Of a stretch of 57,347 nt of DNA, positions 18,101 through 25,852 are shown piece by piece. Every line of letters begins with the position of its first letter. Position 1 is the stretch's first letter. A model generated the notes under the pieces. The model had not been told where the DNA came from. It searched no databases and was given only the letters and a program-made list of their open reading frames with translations. Origin of the DNA: Chlorobiota bacterium (GTDB lineage: Bacteria > Bacteroidota > Ignavibacteria > OLB7); NCBI GenBank assembly GCA_028287785.1, contig JAQBOZ010000031.1, positions 1 through 57,347 of the forward strand. The letters are read 5' to 3'. Both the position numbers and the translations under genes were made by a program.

Positions 18101-18348
18101 CGGTTGCGGTTCATTGCCCTTTCGCCATCCGTGTAGAAGAGGAGCGCGCCGGTGTTCCGATCCGATATCACCGCCGATCCCTCGAAATTGCTCGCAAGGC
18201 CGCCGGGGATATTGACGGGCGTGGGGCCGTTGAAATCGATCCCCGCTCTGAATCCGAAGAACCAGATGTTGTTCCGCTTCTGCGCCTGAAGCGCGAAGGG
18301 GACAAGGAGGATGGCGATTGCCGTGTACCAGCAGCGGAATGTGAGCAT
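15157..18348 (-). CDS. Propeller plus six Cys-rich Ig repeats, T9SS-secreted paralogue
   Basis: 1063 residues, same architecture as the 1217-residue paralogue at 11103-14756: signal peptide (MLTFRCWYTAIAILLVPFAL), propeller region (NIWFFGFRAGIDFNGP, GALLFYTDGERAMNRN, FSPDNSLLYVSG, LGPDGRIYYV), six Ig units with ICxG, WSPAxGLSCxDC and GGC motifs, cohesin-like domain (HAHIPRDLHLLPGT), DSICGLSQRLIEPITG and T9SS domain (QNTPNPFSPSTS, PSGLYYCRL, final MLLVR). The two proteins stay alike at both ends and differ mainly in the number and sequence of units, which points to tandem duplication followed by unit gain or loss. Surface exposure is inferred from the sorting domain. Function of the pair is unknown; adhesion is the likely role. 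Confidence 0.92.
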   Translation of the reverse strand: MLTFRCWYTAIAILLVPFALQAQKRNNIWFFGFRAGIDFNGPTPVNIPGGLASNFEGSAVISDRNTGALLFYTDGERAMNRNRQPMPGGTGLHGNSSSTQSSLIVPMPGDSMKYYLFTIDAAENNLANGLQYSIVDMRLDGGRGDIARKNVPLMAPAAEKVTGMLGCDGRYYWVIAHEWGSNAFRAYKITLNGISSPVISAVGIGHKAYQTYAVGYMKLSPNGRKLAVAITGANVTQLFDFDTRTGNITNPIDLPLPDTTFTYGVAFSPDNSLLYVSGFKNVIYQYDITSGDADAIRTSRFMLNSPTRNTSFGALQLGPDGRIYYVMNGQSSLGVIESPNVRGAGADFRPSGFDLGTASGSLGLPNMIEGDAHDVLKIQIDSARSICPGGTTQLHASGGTVYQWSPARGLSCADCPSPTASPTVTTTYTVNVYTDADCPAVDSVTVLVHQPADIDAGDDVAICRGDSATLAATAGAVYLWSPSDGLSCADCRSPRAMPATSTLYHVIVTDSGGCTATDSVRVTVLPSFTANAGPDAAICRGAAISLHASGGAAWQWTPATTLSCADCPDPVASPSATTTYHLAITSPEGCVATDSITVNVTSLPFVDAGNDAAICAGGNVGLHASDGTAWQWSPAAGLSCADCRSPLASPAITTTYHLLVTGANGCIGEDSLTVTVNPLPIAAAGRDTTICTGSSIALHAGIAGTYRWSPSAGLNCADCSDPIATPGETTTYILTVANAGGCTASDSVTLGVIIPPPIDAGSDTIICADGSAALHASGGGGYHWSPAAGLSCTDCSDPIATPSRTTVYIVRSATTTGCPAIDSVRITVLPREVIHAHIPRDLHLLPGTSIDVPVIVDDPAAITNGNSYTIRLAYRPGIIRVRDVITDRTASSGWMVDSRLDTIGRVTLRMTRPAGAITSISDTLLMFGLRVFVGDSIASELQFTLELGCASVDAIPGLVTLDSICGLSQRLIEPITGKYALRQNTPNPFSPSTSIEFSLGLDGPTRLIIVDERGNAVATLLDGPMPSGNYSVAWDASAIPSGLYYCRLSSGDWSATRVMLLVR
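15900..17190 (-). repeat. Six tandem Ig-repeat units, about 225-230 bp period
   Basis: SCxDC-encoding positions recur near 15973, 16198, 16428, 16656, 16884 and 17112, in frame. One unit lacks the usual GLSC context by reading TTLSCADC, and the unit near 16198 reads GLNCADC. The period matches the array in the paralogue. Confidence 0.82.
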
Positions 18349-18562
18349 TCAAGCCCCCGAAGTTGGATGGATCAGCAGCACCACATGCGGAAACCTGCGT
18401 GATTGCATCCGCGCGCGCATGGTGGTGACTGGATGGGGGAGCTGTGGAATCATGGCGATGAATGTACTACTCCATCCACCGCCGGTCAACTCCATATTCG
18501 GGGCGATGGGGATTTCATTGAAGCTCTTGACGCAATGACCCGCCCGCCCGCGACGATGCCGT

Positions 18563-20059
18563 CTATTTCGGCATCGTGAACTTGGTCACCCTGGTACGGG
18601 CCACCGCGTACAGTTCATCCCTGTTGTTGAAGGCGATGGCATCGGCGGAGCCACTGATCTGGATCGAGCCGAGATAGCGGCCCTCGCCGTCGAACTCCCG
18701 CACTCCCCTGAAGCCGGTCACGAACACCCTGCCACGGCCGTCCACGGCGATCCCCTCAGCTCCTCCAGCCGCGCCGCTTTCATCGGTCGCCGACCCGAAT
18801 TTGTCCACATATTTTCCCTGCGGGTTGAAATGGTAGATGGCGCTTCCCGACTCATCGATCACATAGACGTTGCCAAGCCCGTCGGCGGCGGCCTTCGGGT
18901 GGAATACGACCCCGCGGCTGATGGAGCTGATCGGATGCCGTATCGTCCGCACGGCCTTCATCGATGCGTCGAACACGACCACATTCTCATTGCTCACCGG
19001 GTTGATCATCAGCCCTCCGCGCCACAGCCCATCCCATCCGGCCACTAGCCCGCCGTCGGCAGTCATGGAAACGCTGACAAAGCCCGGCCCGCCGGAGTAT
19101 CGGAGATCGCCGAGAGGTTTTCCGGTGACGCCGTCGTAGCGGGAGATGCGGCCGGAGTGGGCAACGAAGACCGTTCCGGTTCTGCCGACCGCCAGCCCCT
19201 GGACATAGACATCCTCGCCGATCGTCCACTGGCGCAGAAAATTTCCGAGCGAATCGAACACCTGAACCCGCCCGCTGCTGTATTCGGCCACGTAGACCTG
19301 GCCCGCGCCGTCGACGGCGATGGCGCGCGCATCGGTGAAGAGGCCGGCACCGGTTCCCTCCCTGCCGAATGTGAGGAGGACATCCGCGATTCCCGCCGCT
19401 GCGGGAGTTGCCACAGGGTCATACCTCGGCTTGCGCGGCAACGGGGCTGGAGGGGGCGTCTGCGGGGTCGGCTGGGAGATCGTGCGGGGCTGCGGTTTCG
19501 GGCCGCCGCCGCTTGAGAGGGCTATCACCATCACCACAATGGCGGCAACGGCGATCAGCACGGCGATCAGCCGCGCCCGCCGGTTGCTGCCGGACTGCGG
19601 CGGAGTTCCCACCTCTTTCGCCAGCAGATCCGTTTGTCTGGTCTGAAGCGCGCTGACGATGCGGAGCGCCGTGTCGTTCCGGGAGTCGATCTGCAGAACA
19701 CGTTCCGCCGCGCTCCGGGCATGCTCGGCATCGGCCTTGTTGCCCGCGTTCTGCCAGCGACCGGCGTACGCGGTGGCAAGGGCATTGAGCGCCGTCACGT
19801 TATTGGGGGCCAGCGCCCGCGCCTGCTCCAGCTCCTGGATCGCATCGTTCCAGTTGCGATAGCGGATAAATCCATTGCCGCGGTTCAGGCAGTCATCGAT
19901 GCGCTGGCGGACGAGGGCCAGATCGGCATCGGTCATCCCCGCATCCAGCGCAACCTGCTCAAGCTCCTTGTCGCTGAGCGCCGTCCGGTCACTCTCCTGC
20001 TGAACGCGGAGAACGTTCTCTATATAGGTCCGAAGGATTTCGTCGGAAGAATCGGGCAT
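18563..20059 (-). CDS. Membrane-anchored TPR / NHL beta-propeller protein
   Basis: 498 residues from the ATG at 20059 (MPDSSDEILRTYIEN). An in-frame codon at 20200 would add a Pro-rich leader without normal features, so the shorter form is preferred. Residues 1-150 are helical with TPR character (GFIRYRNWNDAIQELEQARALAPNN, ALATAYAGR, AERVLQIDSRND). One transmembrane helix follows (residues about 162-183, RLIAVLIAVAAIVVMVIAL), then a Pro-rich linker and an NHL-type propeller (RAIAVDGAGQVYVAEYSSGR, GLAVGRTGTVFVAH, GNVYVIDESGSAIYHFN, GIAVDGRGRVFVTGF). With a positively charged stretch before the helix, the TPR part should be cytoplasmic and the propeller periplasmic. That arrangement suggests signal relay or scaffold work across the membrane. 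No catalytic domain is visible. Gene lies 209 bp downstream of the epimerase gene. Confidence 0.85.
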   Translation of the reverse strand: MPDSSDEILRTYIENVLRVQQESDRTALSDKELEQVALDAGMTDADLALVRQRIDDCLNRGNGFIRYRNWNDAIQELEQARALAPNNVTALNALATAYAGRWQNAGNKADAEHARSAAERVLQIDSRNDTALRIVSALQTRQTDLLAKEVGTPPQSGSNRRARLIAVLIAVAAIVVMVIALSSGGGPKPQPRTISQPTPQTPPPAPLPRKPRYDPVATPAAAGIADVLLTFGREGTGAGLFTDARAIAVDGAGQVYVAEYSSGRVQVFDSLGNFLRQWTIGEDVYVQGLAVGRTGTVFVAHSGRISRYDGVTGKPLGDLRYSGGPGFVSVSMTADGGLVAGWDGLWRGGLMINPVSNENVVVFDASMKAVRTIRHPISSISRGVVFHPKAAADGLGNVYVIDESGSAIYHFNPQGKYVDKFGSATDESGAAGGAEGIAVDGRGRVFVTGFRGVREFDGEGRYLGSIQISGSADAIAFNNRDELYAVARTRVTKFTMPK

Positions 20060-20268
20060 GAGGAAACCGGCTGATAAAGGGAGTCTGAAGATGTTGGGAG
20101 GTGGCAATATAGCGAGCGGAGAGGGACGGGCGTAACCGGGTTGTCCCGGGATATGATCCGGCGGTGGATTGTTCGGCGGGGATTGCGTGGGGATTCTCAT
20201 CGGAATGTACCGGAAGGCCCTGAAAGGCAGGCCCGACGGCTCGTTCCGTCATCAGCATCGGCCTCTGT

Positions 20269-21246
20269 TCAGGCCATCGTCGGCGTTCCGGCGCGGGCAT
20301 GCTCGATCACCTGCCGGATGATGGTCTCCAGCCCCAGCTCCGGCCTGTAGCCGATTGCGCGCTCGATTCTGCGGAGATCGGGAACCCTCCCCATGATCTC
20401 CTCGAACCCGTCGGGATAGGCATCGCGGTAGGGGACGAAGGTGATCGGCGAGCTGCTCCCGGCCAGCTTCCTTACTCTGACGGCGAGCTGCGCCATCGTG
20501 ATGGTGCCATGGCCGCCGATATTGAATATCTCGCCGTGGGCCTCCGGCGATCTGAGGAGCCGGATCATCGCCCGCGCCACATCGAGCACATGGCTGAAGC
20601 ATCGGGTCTGTCTGCCGGTGCCGTAGACGGTGATCGGCGTGCCGCGAAGCGCCTGTTCCACGAATGACGGGATCACCATTCCGCCATGTGCGCTCTGTCG
20701 CGGTCCGGCGACGTTGAAGAGACGGGCGACCACCGCCGGCAGGCGTTCCCGCCGGTGATATGCCAGCGCAAGCGATTCGCCCATCGCCTTTGCTCCGGCG
20801 TAGGCCCATCGAAACGTGGCGGTGCTTCCATACTGGCGCGGATCATCCTCGGCGAGCGGCTCGCGCGTGGCATGGCCGTAGACTTCGGATGATGAGGCAA
20901 TCAACACCGGCCTGCCCCGCGCCGCCGCGATCCCGAGCATCGCCGCCGTCCCCTCCATGTTGGTTCGCATGGCGTCCAGCGGGCGTTCCAGAATCAGTTT
21001 TACCCCAACCATCGCGGCCAGATGATAGATCTCATCGCAGCCGGCGATTGCCTGCTCCAGCATCGGAGTATCCAGCAGATCCCCCTCGATCAGCTCGAAC
21101 AGGGGATTGTCGATGATATCGCGCAGGTTCTCCCGGCTCCCCGTGCTCATATTGTCGAACACGGTGACGAAGTTTCCGGTCGCAATCAGCTCCTGCGCCA
21201 GATGGGACCCGATAAAGCCGGCCCCCCCGGTGATCAGACACTTCAT
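20269..21246 (-). CDS. NAD-dependent nucleotide-sugar epimerase/dehydratase
   Basis: 325 residues, the usual length of extended short-chain dehydrogenases. The Rossmann motif TGGAGFIG sits at residues 6-13, the adenine-binding acid at D31 (VFDN), the catalytic serine region SSSEVYG at 118-124 and the YxxxK pair at Y149/K153. GDL and YHLAAMVGV are conserved as in UDP-glucose 4-epimerases and UDP-glucuronate decarboxylases, as is LFNVAGPRQ. The motifs do not fix the substrate; a UDP-sugar is most likely. The gene follows the deacetylase/sugar-transferase fusion by 70 bp on the same strand, so it probably supplies a precursor for the same surface polysaccharide. Cytoplasmic. Confidence 0.92.
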   Translation of the reverse strand: MKCLITGGAGFIGSHLAQELIATGNFVTVFDNMSTGSRENLRDIIDNPLFELIEGDLLDTPMLEQAIAGCDEIYHLAAMVGVKLILERPLDAMRTNMEGTAAMLGIAAARGRPVLIASSSEVYGHATREPLAEDDPRQYGSTATFRWAYAGAKAMGESLALAYHRRERLPAVVARLFNVAGPRQSAHGGMVIPSFVEQALRGTPITVYGTGRQTRCFSHVLDVARAMIRLLRSPEAHGEIFNIGGHGTITMAQLAVRVRKLAGSSSPITFVPYRDAYPDGFEEIMGRVPDLRRIERAIGYRPELGLETIIRQVIEHARAGTPTMA

Positions 21247-21316
21247 AGGCGTACACCACCCTTCTGATTGTTGAATGATTATGGAGCATCAGCATGGCCG
21301 GCTCCGGGATATGTTC

Positions 21317-22807
21317 TCAACGTCCGCCGAACCCCGTGAGAAGGGCGCCGACCGTTTTCAGGACGATCAGCAGATCGAGCCGGGGAGAGATGTTGATGAT
21401 ATAGTGAAAATCATGTTTCAGCTTGATTCCGATCTCATCCAGCTCCGCCGTATGCCCCTGCGTTACCTGTGCCCAGCCGGTCAGACCGGGCCTGACCATA
21501 TATCGCAGGGCATATAGCGGATATGATTGCTCATAGCGAACGGCAAGCGGGAAGGGCTCGGGGCGAGGCCCTATCAGGCTCATATCCCCCTTCAGAATAT
21601 TCCAGAGCTGGGGAAGTTCATCGATGCGACGGCGTCTGATAAAATGGCCGAACGGCGTGACGCGAGGGTCGGCGTGCGCGGTTGGAAGCGCCCCCGAGTC
21701 ATCGCCAACGTACATGCTTCGAAATTTAATAATCCTGAATATCTCTCCTCCCTTGCCTTTTCGGTTCTGTCGAAAGAGCACCGGTCCGGGCGAGCCGATC
21801 GCAATTGCAGCGGCGGTGATGGCGCAGATCGCGAGCGTGATGGGAAGTGTCGACACAATCAGCAGGATTTCGAGAACCCGTCGAAACGCCAGATATCCCA
21901 CGGGAAGCCGGAGTTGTTCCGGGCGTTTCTCAAGCACAATCGCCGGGGGGGCAGAGGGGGGGAGCCTCTGTTGCAGCGATCCGCGAATTGAAGTAAATCG
22001 AAAATCGCGCAGCAGCATGGTTATTTTTCTCTCCACGCTCTCCAGATTCTGGTAATGACGGAACCGATCCATGCGGCCCGAGGCAATGCGTGGCTGGCGC
22101 GGATCGAGTTCCCACGGGTGGATATAGAACATTACGCCGCGACCATCGCGATGGCAGGCATCGATCAATCGCCTTGTCATGAAATAGGGCATGATCCGGA
22201 AATATCCACCGCCGCCGCAGGGGATGCGCCGACCGGCCACCACGGCGCAGCTCATCGGAATCTCGATGATTCCATTGTCATGGCTGTGAATATCGAGCGG
22301 CGCGTCCACGATGCCATAATCGGGATGGCCCGCGTACGGGAACACCGAGGAGTCGTAGCGGATGCCCATCTCCCGCAGGATATCGATGGACCAGAGCGTA
22401 TCGCGAATAACGGAAAATCTGGGGGCGCGAAATCCTTCGATCGTCGTTCCGGCCGCCCGTTCGGTTGCCTTCAACGCCCGCTCAAGATCGCGCCGGAACT
22501 GATCCGGCGTCATCTGTGTAAGCATCGCGTGAGAGTAGCCGTGTGTGGCAATCTCGTGGCCGGCCTCCGCTACTTCACGTATCAGATCGGGATGCCGTTG
22601 TGCAACCCACCCCAGCACGAAAAATGTCGCCTCGATCCTATGCTCGGCCAGGATTTTGAGAATTGTTCTGGTGCCTATCTCCACGCGCGATTCATGACGT
22701 TCCCAATCCCGATAATTCGGGATTCCCCGATCGCGAAAGCAGAACCATTCCTCAAGATCGACGGTGAAGATGTTGGGGATTTCAGGTTGCGCGACATGTT
22801 CAGGCAT
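21317..22807 (-). CDS. Polysaccharide deacetylase fused to undecaprenyl-phosphate sugar transferase
   Basis: 496 residues with two complete domains. Residues 10-280 match the deacetylase/DUF3473 family known from exosortase (XrtA/PEP-CTERM) polysaccharide loci: FTVDLEEWF (D17), HGYSH (H89, H93), FRAPRFSV (R127-P129) and the DUF3473 signature HPWELDPRQPR then RFRHYQNL. Residues 305-496 are a bacterial sugar transferase: a membrane segment (about 311-337), GSPGPVLFRQNRKGKGG, KFRSM (361-365), RIDELPQLWNILKGDMSL and GPRPEP, RPGLTGWAQV. The second half should load a sugar phosphate onto the lipid carrier to start polysaccharide synthesis. The first half resembles enzymes removing N-acetyl groups. 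They are normally separate genes. The membrane helix between them raises the question of which side each half works on. Probably co-transcribed with the epimerase. Confidence 0.92.
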   Translation of the reverse strand: MPEHVAQPEIPNIFTVDLEEWFCFRDRGIPNYRDWERHESRVEIGTRTILKILAEHRIEATFFVLGWVAQRHPDLIREVAEAGHEIATHGYSHAMLTQMTPDQFRRDLERALKATERAAGTTIEGFRAPRFSVIRDTLWSIDILREMGIRYDSSVFPYAGHPDYGIVDAPLDIHSHDNGIIEIPMSCAVVAGRRIPCGGGGYFRIMPYFMTRRLIDACHRDGRGVMFYIHPWELDPRQPRIASGRMDRFRHYQNLESVERKITMLLRDFRFTSIRGSLQQRLPPSAPPAIVLEKRPEQLRLPVGYLAFRRVLEILLIVSTLPITLAICAITAAAIAIGSPGPVLFRQNRKGKGGEIFRIIKFRSMYVGDDSGALPTAHADPRVTPFGHFIRRRRIDELPQLWNILKGDMSLIGPRPEPFPLAVRYEQSYPLYALRYMVRPGLTGWAQVTQGHTAELDEIGIKLKHDFHYIINISPRLDLLIVLKTVGALLTGFGGR

Positions 22808-23184
22808 ATCCCGGTCTCCGGGTTATGAAACAGGGCTTGTGCATGAACGATAATTCGTGATCGCGAAAGGCCATATCGTGAACAATGCAGTGATTATCCC
22901 GGCCGGCCGATAATGCGGTTCACCATTCCGGCTGGCGTTCAATGGCTGCGAATCTAGACAAAGCAATCGACCACAAAAGGGTAGAAATGAAGGGACTATT
23001 GCGGCACATGGCGGTGACGGCATAGTGGTCGGGGGGAGAAGTGAGTGTGATGCCTCCGCAATGAAAGGCTCGTCGCGGTGTGGAACAGCATTTCCGGTTG
23101 GGACGGTTGGCCGGGATTGCTTCAGTATATTGAAGCGATTATCGTGAATCAGTTGAATATTTTTTCAAAAATTCACATCAACGT
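22808..23184. other. Intergenic region between divergent genes
   Basis: 377 bases between the fusion gene (minus) and the small lipoprotein gene (plus). Nothing coding is convincing. It should hold promoters for both directions. One inverted repeat at 23116-23139 is the only clear structure. Confidence 0.5.
23116..23139. promoter_or_regulatory. Inverted repeat upstream of the small lipoprotein gene
   Basis: ATTGCTTCA and TGAAGCGAT flank a six-base GTATAT centre: nine-base arms with one mismatch. It ends 45 bp before the ATG at 23185, where an operator could sit. There is no T run, so it is not a terminator. Confidence 0.35.
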
Positions 23185-23556
23185 ATGCGCGTTGCATTTT
23201 TCGCATTCTGTCTGATATGTATGGCGGCATGTCCCCGATCCAGGGGAGAACTGATTGCGGTCGATTTCACCACCCGGCACGAGAACCGATTGGTCAACGG
23301 AACACTGACGGTGTTCAAAGGTGTTCCCGAGTCGATGTGGACGGTCCAGAATATGGATGGCTCGAATTTACGCCGCTGGAGTGGCTCGTCGGAAGAAGTT
23401 CAGGAATCGTGGGAAACGATCGCGAACGATGCCGACCTCGACAAATATGCTGTCAGGAATGATACAATGCTGTCATTTCACCATGACTATATTGATAATA
23501 GGGCGGTTGCTGTCGGACAGCATAAGAACCCGGACCTATTGTGTTCCTCATGGTGA
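23185..23556 (+). CDS. Small putative lipoprotein, possibly frameshifted at its 3' end
   Basis: 123 residues. A hydrophobic N-terminus (MRVAFFAFCLICMAAC) with a Cys at residue 16 fits a lipoprotein signal, though the lipobox (CMAAC) is imperfect. The rest is polar (VDFTTRHENRLVNGTLTVF, SSEEVQESWETIANDAD) and matches no family I know. The frame ends at 23556, but after about 23537 another frame continues with plausible protein (VPHGDSLTNIGVLIRRVESL) to a stop at 23614. A base change there may have shortened the gene, or the two frames may be chance. Base composition is less GC-rich than the neighbours. It is isolated and transcribed opposite to the genes on both sides. Confidence 0.5.
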   Translation: MRVAFFAFCLICMAACPRSRGELIAVDFTTRHENRLVNGTLTVFKGVPESMWTVQNMDGSNLRRWSGSSEEVQESWETIANDADLDKYAVRNDTMLSFHHDYIDNRAVAVGQHKNPDLLCSSW

Positions 23557-23727
23557 CAGTCTGACAAATATCGGTGTATTGATTCGACGGGTGGAATCGC
23601 TGTGCGTGAAGTAATGGCCTTCCGGCGGGTTGCGGAACGGTTCGATTTCTCCATCGGTATTCCGGCCCGACGGGCTTTTGACAAGCGATGTTTCCCGTGG
23701 AAATATCGATCATTTCATTGACCGGAA

Positions 23728-25014
23728 TTATTCTTTCCGCATCGGTTTGATAAATGTCGGCGCTACAACCGCCGTGTAATCGGTTGCCTTCGACGATAAT
23801 CGCGTGAAAACCCCGGCGGCTTCGCCACCGATCAGGTAAAGCCCGTAATTCGGGATCATATCACGTTCAATCGGCGCGGCATCGAAATACTGCTGGAGTA
23901 TCCAGCGTTCCGGGATGGCGGCGGCAAGCGATTGCGCCCAGATCTCATCGGTGACGGCGCGGCCAAGAATCACTTCATCCCCTTCGCATCCGTAATCGGA
24001 TTTCAACACCCATTCATCCTTCGGCAATACGCCGGCATCGATATCGGTCAGACGATGGGTCGGCGGCATATATCGCCGGATTGCCTCGCGGGATTCCGCA
24101 GAAAATCGCTCGATATTATTCCAGAGAAATGCCATCGTCAGCTTGTTCTGCGTTATCACCGCGCCAAACGGGTTGACAATCGATACGGTGCCGGCCGCAT
24201 CGGCATCCAGGGCAAGGCGGAGGGGGACATCGAGCGGATCGGGATCATTATATGGGGTGCCGTCGTTCCAGGCGGGGAAACGCTCCCCCCACCAGTCTGT
24301 TTTGTAGTGGCGGATCATGATGTCGATCGGCGTTTCGAACAGCGCTATCCCGCCGGATTCCAGCGGGTGGATATTGAACGGCGAGCCGAGCACATACGGC
24401 ATCCCGCGCGATTCCAGCCATTGCTGGTAGATGGCGATCATCGAAAGATCCTCCGGCAGATCGGTCGGATAGAGTATCCCGACCGATGGGACCGAGCCCG
24501 CGCGTTCAGGCGATGCCGCGTCGCGCGACTGGATCAGCATCTCCATAAACCGTTCCTCGAACAATCCGTTCGGATCGGTCAGTTCAGGATGGTCGGGATG
24601 GAGCATCCTGTTGATCAGCACCGTCTCGGCCTCGCCGCTCGGCGTATCGGAGTTCATCTCGCAGACGCGAATGGTTCCATCGGAAAGAATGAAGAGATCG
24701 AGCCGGGCGATGCCATGCCAGCGCCCCCGCGACGCAAGCCACATCAGCTTCTGCCACGGGGTGAGATGGAAATATTCATCGAGGAGGGACGGCTCGTTCC
24801 ATACGATCTCCGCCAGCTCCTCATATGCGCTACCGATTGCCTCGCCTGCCGCGCAGAGTCCGGCATATGTCTCTTCGCTCAGGACCACGGGTTCCAGCCT
24901 GAACCGTTCCTGGCCCGCAATCCAGGGATCGCTGATGATATTGGTGGCATACAGCTCACGGGCAAACGCGGCATAATCTTCCGGCGTCGATATGTGCTGG
25001 TCTGCATGAGGCAT
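23728..25014 (-). CDS. Glutathionylspermidine synthase-like ATP-grasp enzyme
   Basis: 428 residues. Two blocks match the synthetase half of glutathionylspermidine synthases (GSP_synth ATP-grasp family): RLDLFILSDGTIRVCEMNSD and TPSGEAE at residues 104-130 (substrate and Mg2+ region), and EWVLKSDYGCEGDEVILG at 334-351 with K338 as nucleotide contact, followed by WILQQYFDAAPI and GVFTRLSSKATDYTAVVAPT near the end. Family members join a carboxylate to an amine using ATP. Outside the enterobacterial and kinetoplastid enzymes the real substrate is usually unknown, and it need not be glutathione or spermidine here. No amidase domain is fused; instead a papain-like C39 peptidase gene lies 53 bp upstream on the same strand. 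Cytoplasmic. Confidence 0.85.
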   Translation of the reverse strand: MPHADQHISTPEDYAAFARELYATNIISDPWIAGQERFRLEPVVLSEETYAGLCAAGEAIGSAYEELAEIVWNEPSLLDEYFHLTPWQKLMWLASRGRWHGIARLDLFILSDGTIRVCEMNSDTPSGEAETVLINRMLHPDHPELTDPNGLFEERFMEMLIQSRDAASPERAGSVPSVGILYPTDLPEDLSMIAIYQQWLESRGMPYVLGSPFNIHPLESGGIALFETPIDIMIRHYKTDWWGERFPAWNDGTPYNDPDPLDVPLRLALDADAAGTVSIVNPFGAVITQNKLTMAFLWNNIERFSAESREAIRRYMPPTHRLTDIDAGVLPKDEWVLKSDYGCEGDEVILGRAVTDEIWAQSLAAAIPERWILQQYFDAAPIERDMIPNYGLYLIGGEAAGVFTRLSSKATDYTAVVAPTFIKPMRKE

Positions 25015-25067
25015 GGTCGCGTATGATTATTGTCGGCAACGTGAGGGATATTCCGGCGGGCTTCGCG

Positions 25068-25721
25068 TCAGATTTTTCGTACGATACGGATTGCGTAGAT
25101 ATTGCTGTTATATCTCGAAAGCGAATCGAGCCTTGTGCCATCGCCCAGCGGGTCCTTGATAAGGTATTCCGTTCCCTCCTTGCCGACAACCAGCACCCAG
25201 TGGTTGAACGTGCCGCGGATCATCACTCGCGCCAGCAGGGGAATTCCCTGGCGCAGAACCGAGTCGATCGTCGCATGGGTGAGCGGAAGATCGGTCTCCA
25301 CGGAGATCCTGCCATCGGTGATATCGGTAATCGCATCCCACTTTATCCAGCCCTGGCGTGTAAAGCCGGAGGCCGCCTGCAATATGGCGTTCAGGCTGTC
25401 CGGGCGCATTCCGATATTATAATGATTCATCGCCATGCTCATGCAGCAGATAGCGCAGCCCGTGGCGCCGAACCGCTCGCCGCTGCCCCCCAGCCTGCTA
25501 TCCTTCCATCGTGGATCGGTCTGTAGAACGATTGGCGTCTGATCCAGCGCAAACCGGGGCAGGGGGGTGCCGCCGCGTGGAGAAATCGATGCCATGTCCG
25601 ACTGCCCTTTCAGCCAGGCGTAGCGTGCCACCATTCCGCCGCATGTCAGGATAATGATGCCAAGGAACGCCGTGATGAATTTCATCTTATGCCGAGCGAG
25701 CGCGATCACCATAGACCTCAT
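25068..25721 (-). CDS. Membrane-anchored C39-like papain-fold cysteine peptidase
   Basis: 217 residues. One N-terminal transmembrane segment (about 14-34, KFITAFLGIIILTCGGMVA) precedes a C39-like domain (Peptidase_C39_2 type). The expected catalytic set is visible: Q67 in VLQTDPRWKD, C89 in FGATGCAICC, H174 in FNHWVLVVG and D190 in IKDPLGDG. The domain probably faces the periplasm. A shorter start at residue 13 (25685) is equally good. Family members cut peptides or amide bonds, often near Gly-Gly; substrate unknown. It is the upstream neighbour of the ATP-grasp ligase, which may form and break the same type of bond. Confidence 0.82.
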   Translation of the reverse strand: MRSMVIALARHKMKFITAFLGIIILTCGGMVARYAWLKGQSDMASISPRGGTPLPRFALDQTPIVLQTDPRWKDSRLGGSGERFGATGCAICCMSMAMNHYNIGMRPDSLNAILQAASGFTRQGWIKWDAITDITDGRISVETDLPLTHATIDSVLRQGIPLLARVMIRGTFNHWVLVVGKEGTEYLIKDPLGDGTRLDSLSRYNSNIYAIRIVRKI

Positions 25722-25852
25722 AGCTGATGGAATAAATGCCGATAGCCGGTATTCCCGGATGGGAATTGTGCACGCGCCGGAACCCCCGTTGTTACGCGAT
25801 CATCGGAATTGGGGATCAATTGGTTCGATATTCCGCTGCCGGTGTCGCAAAA

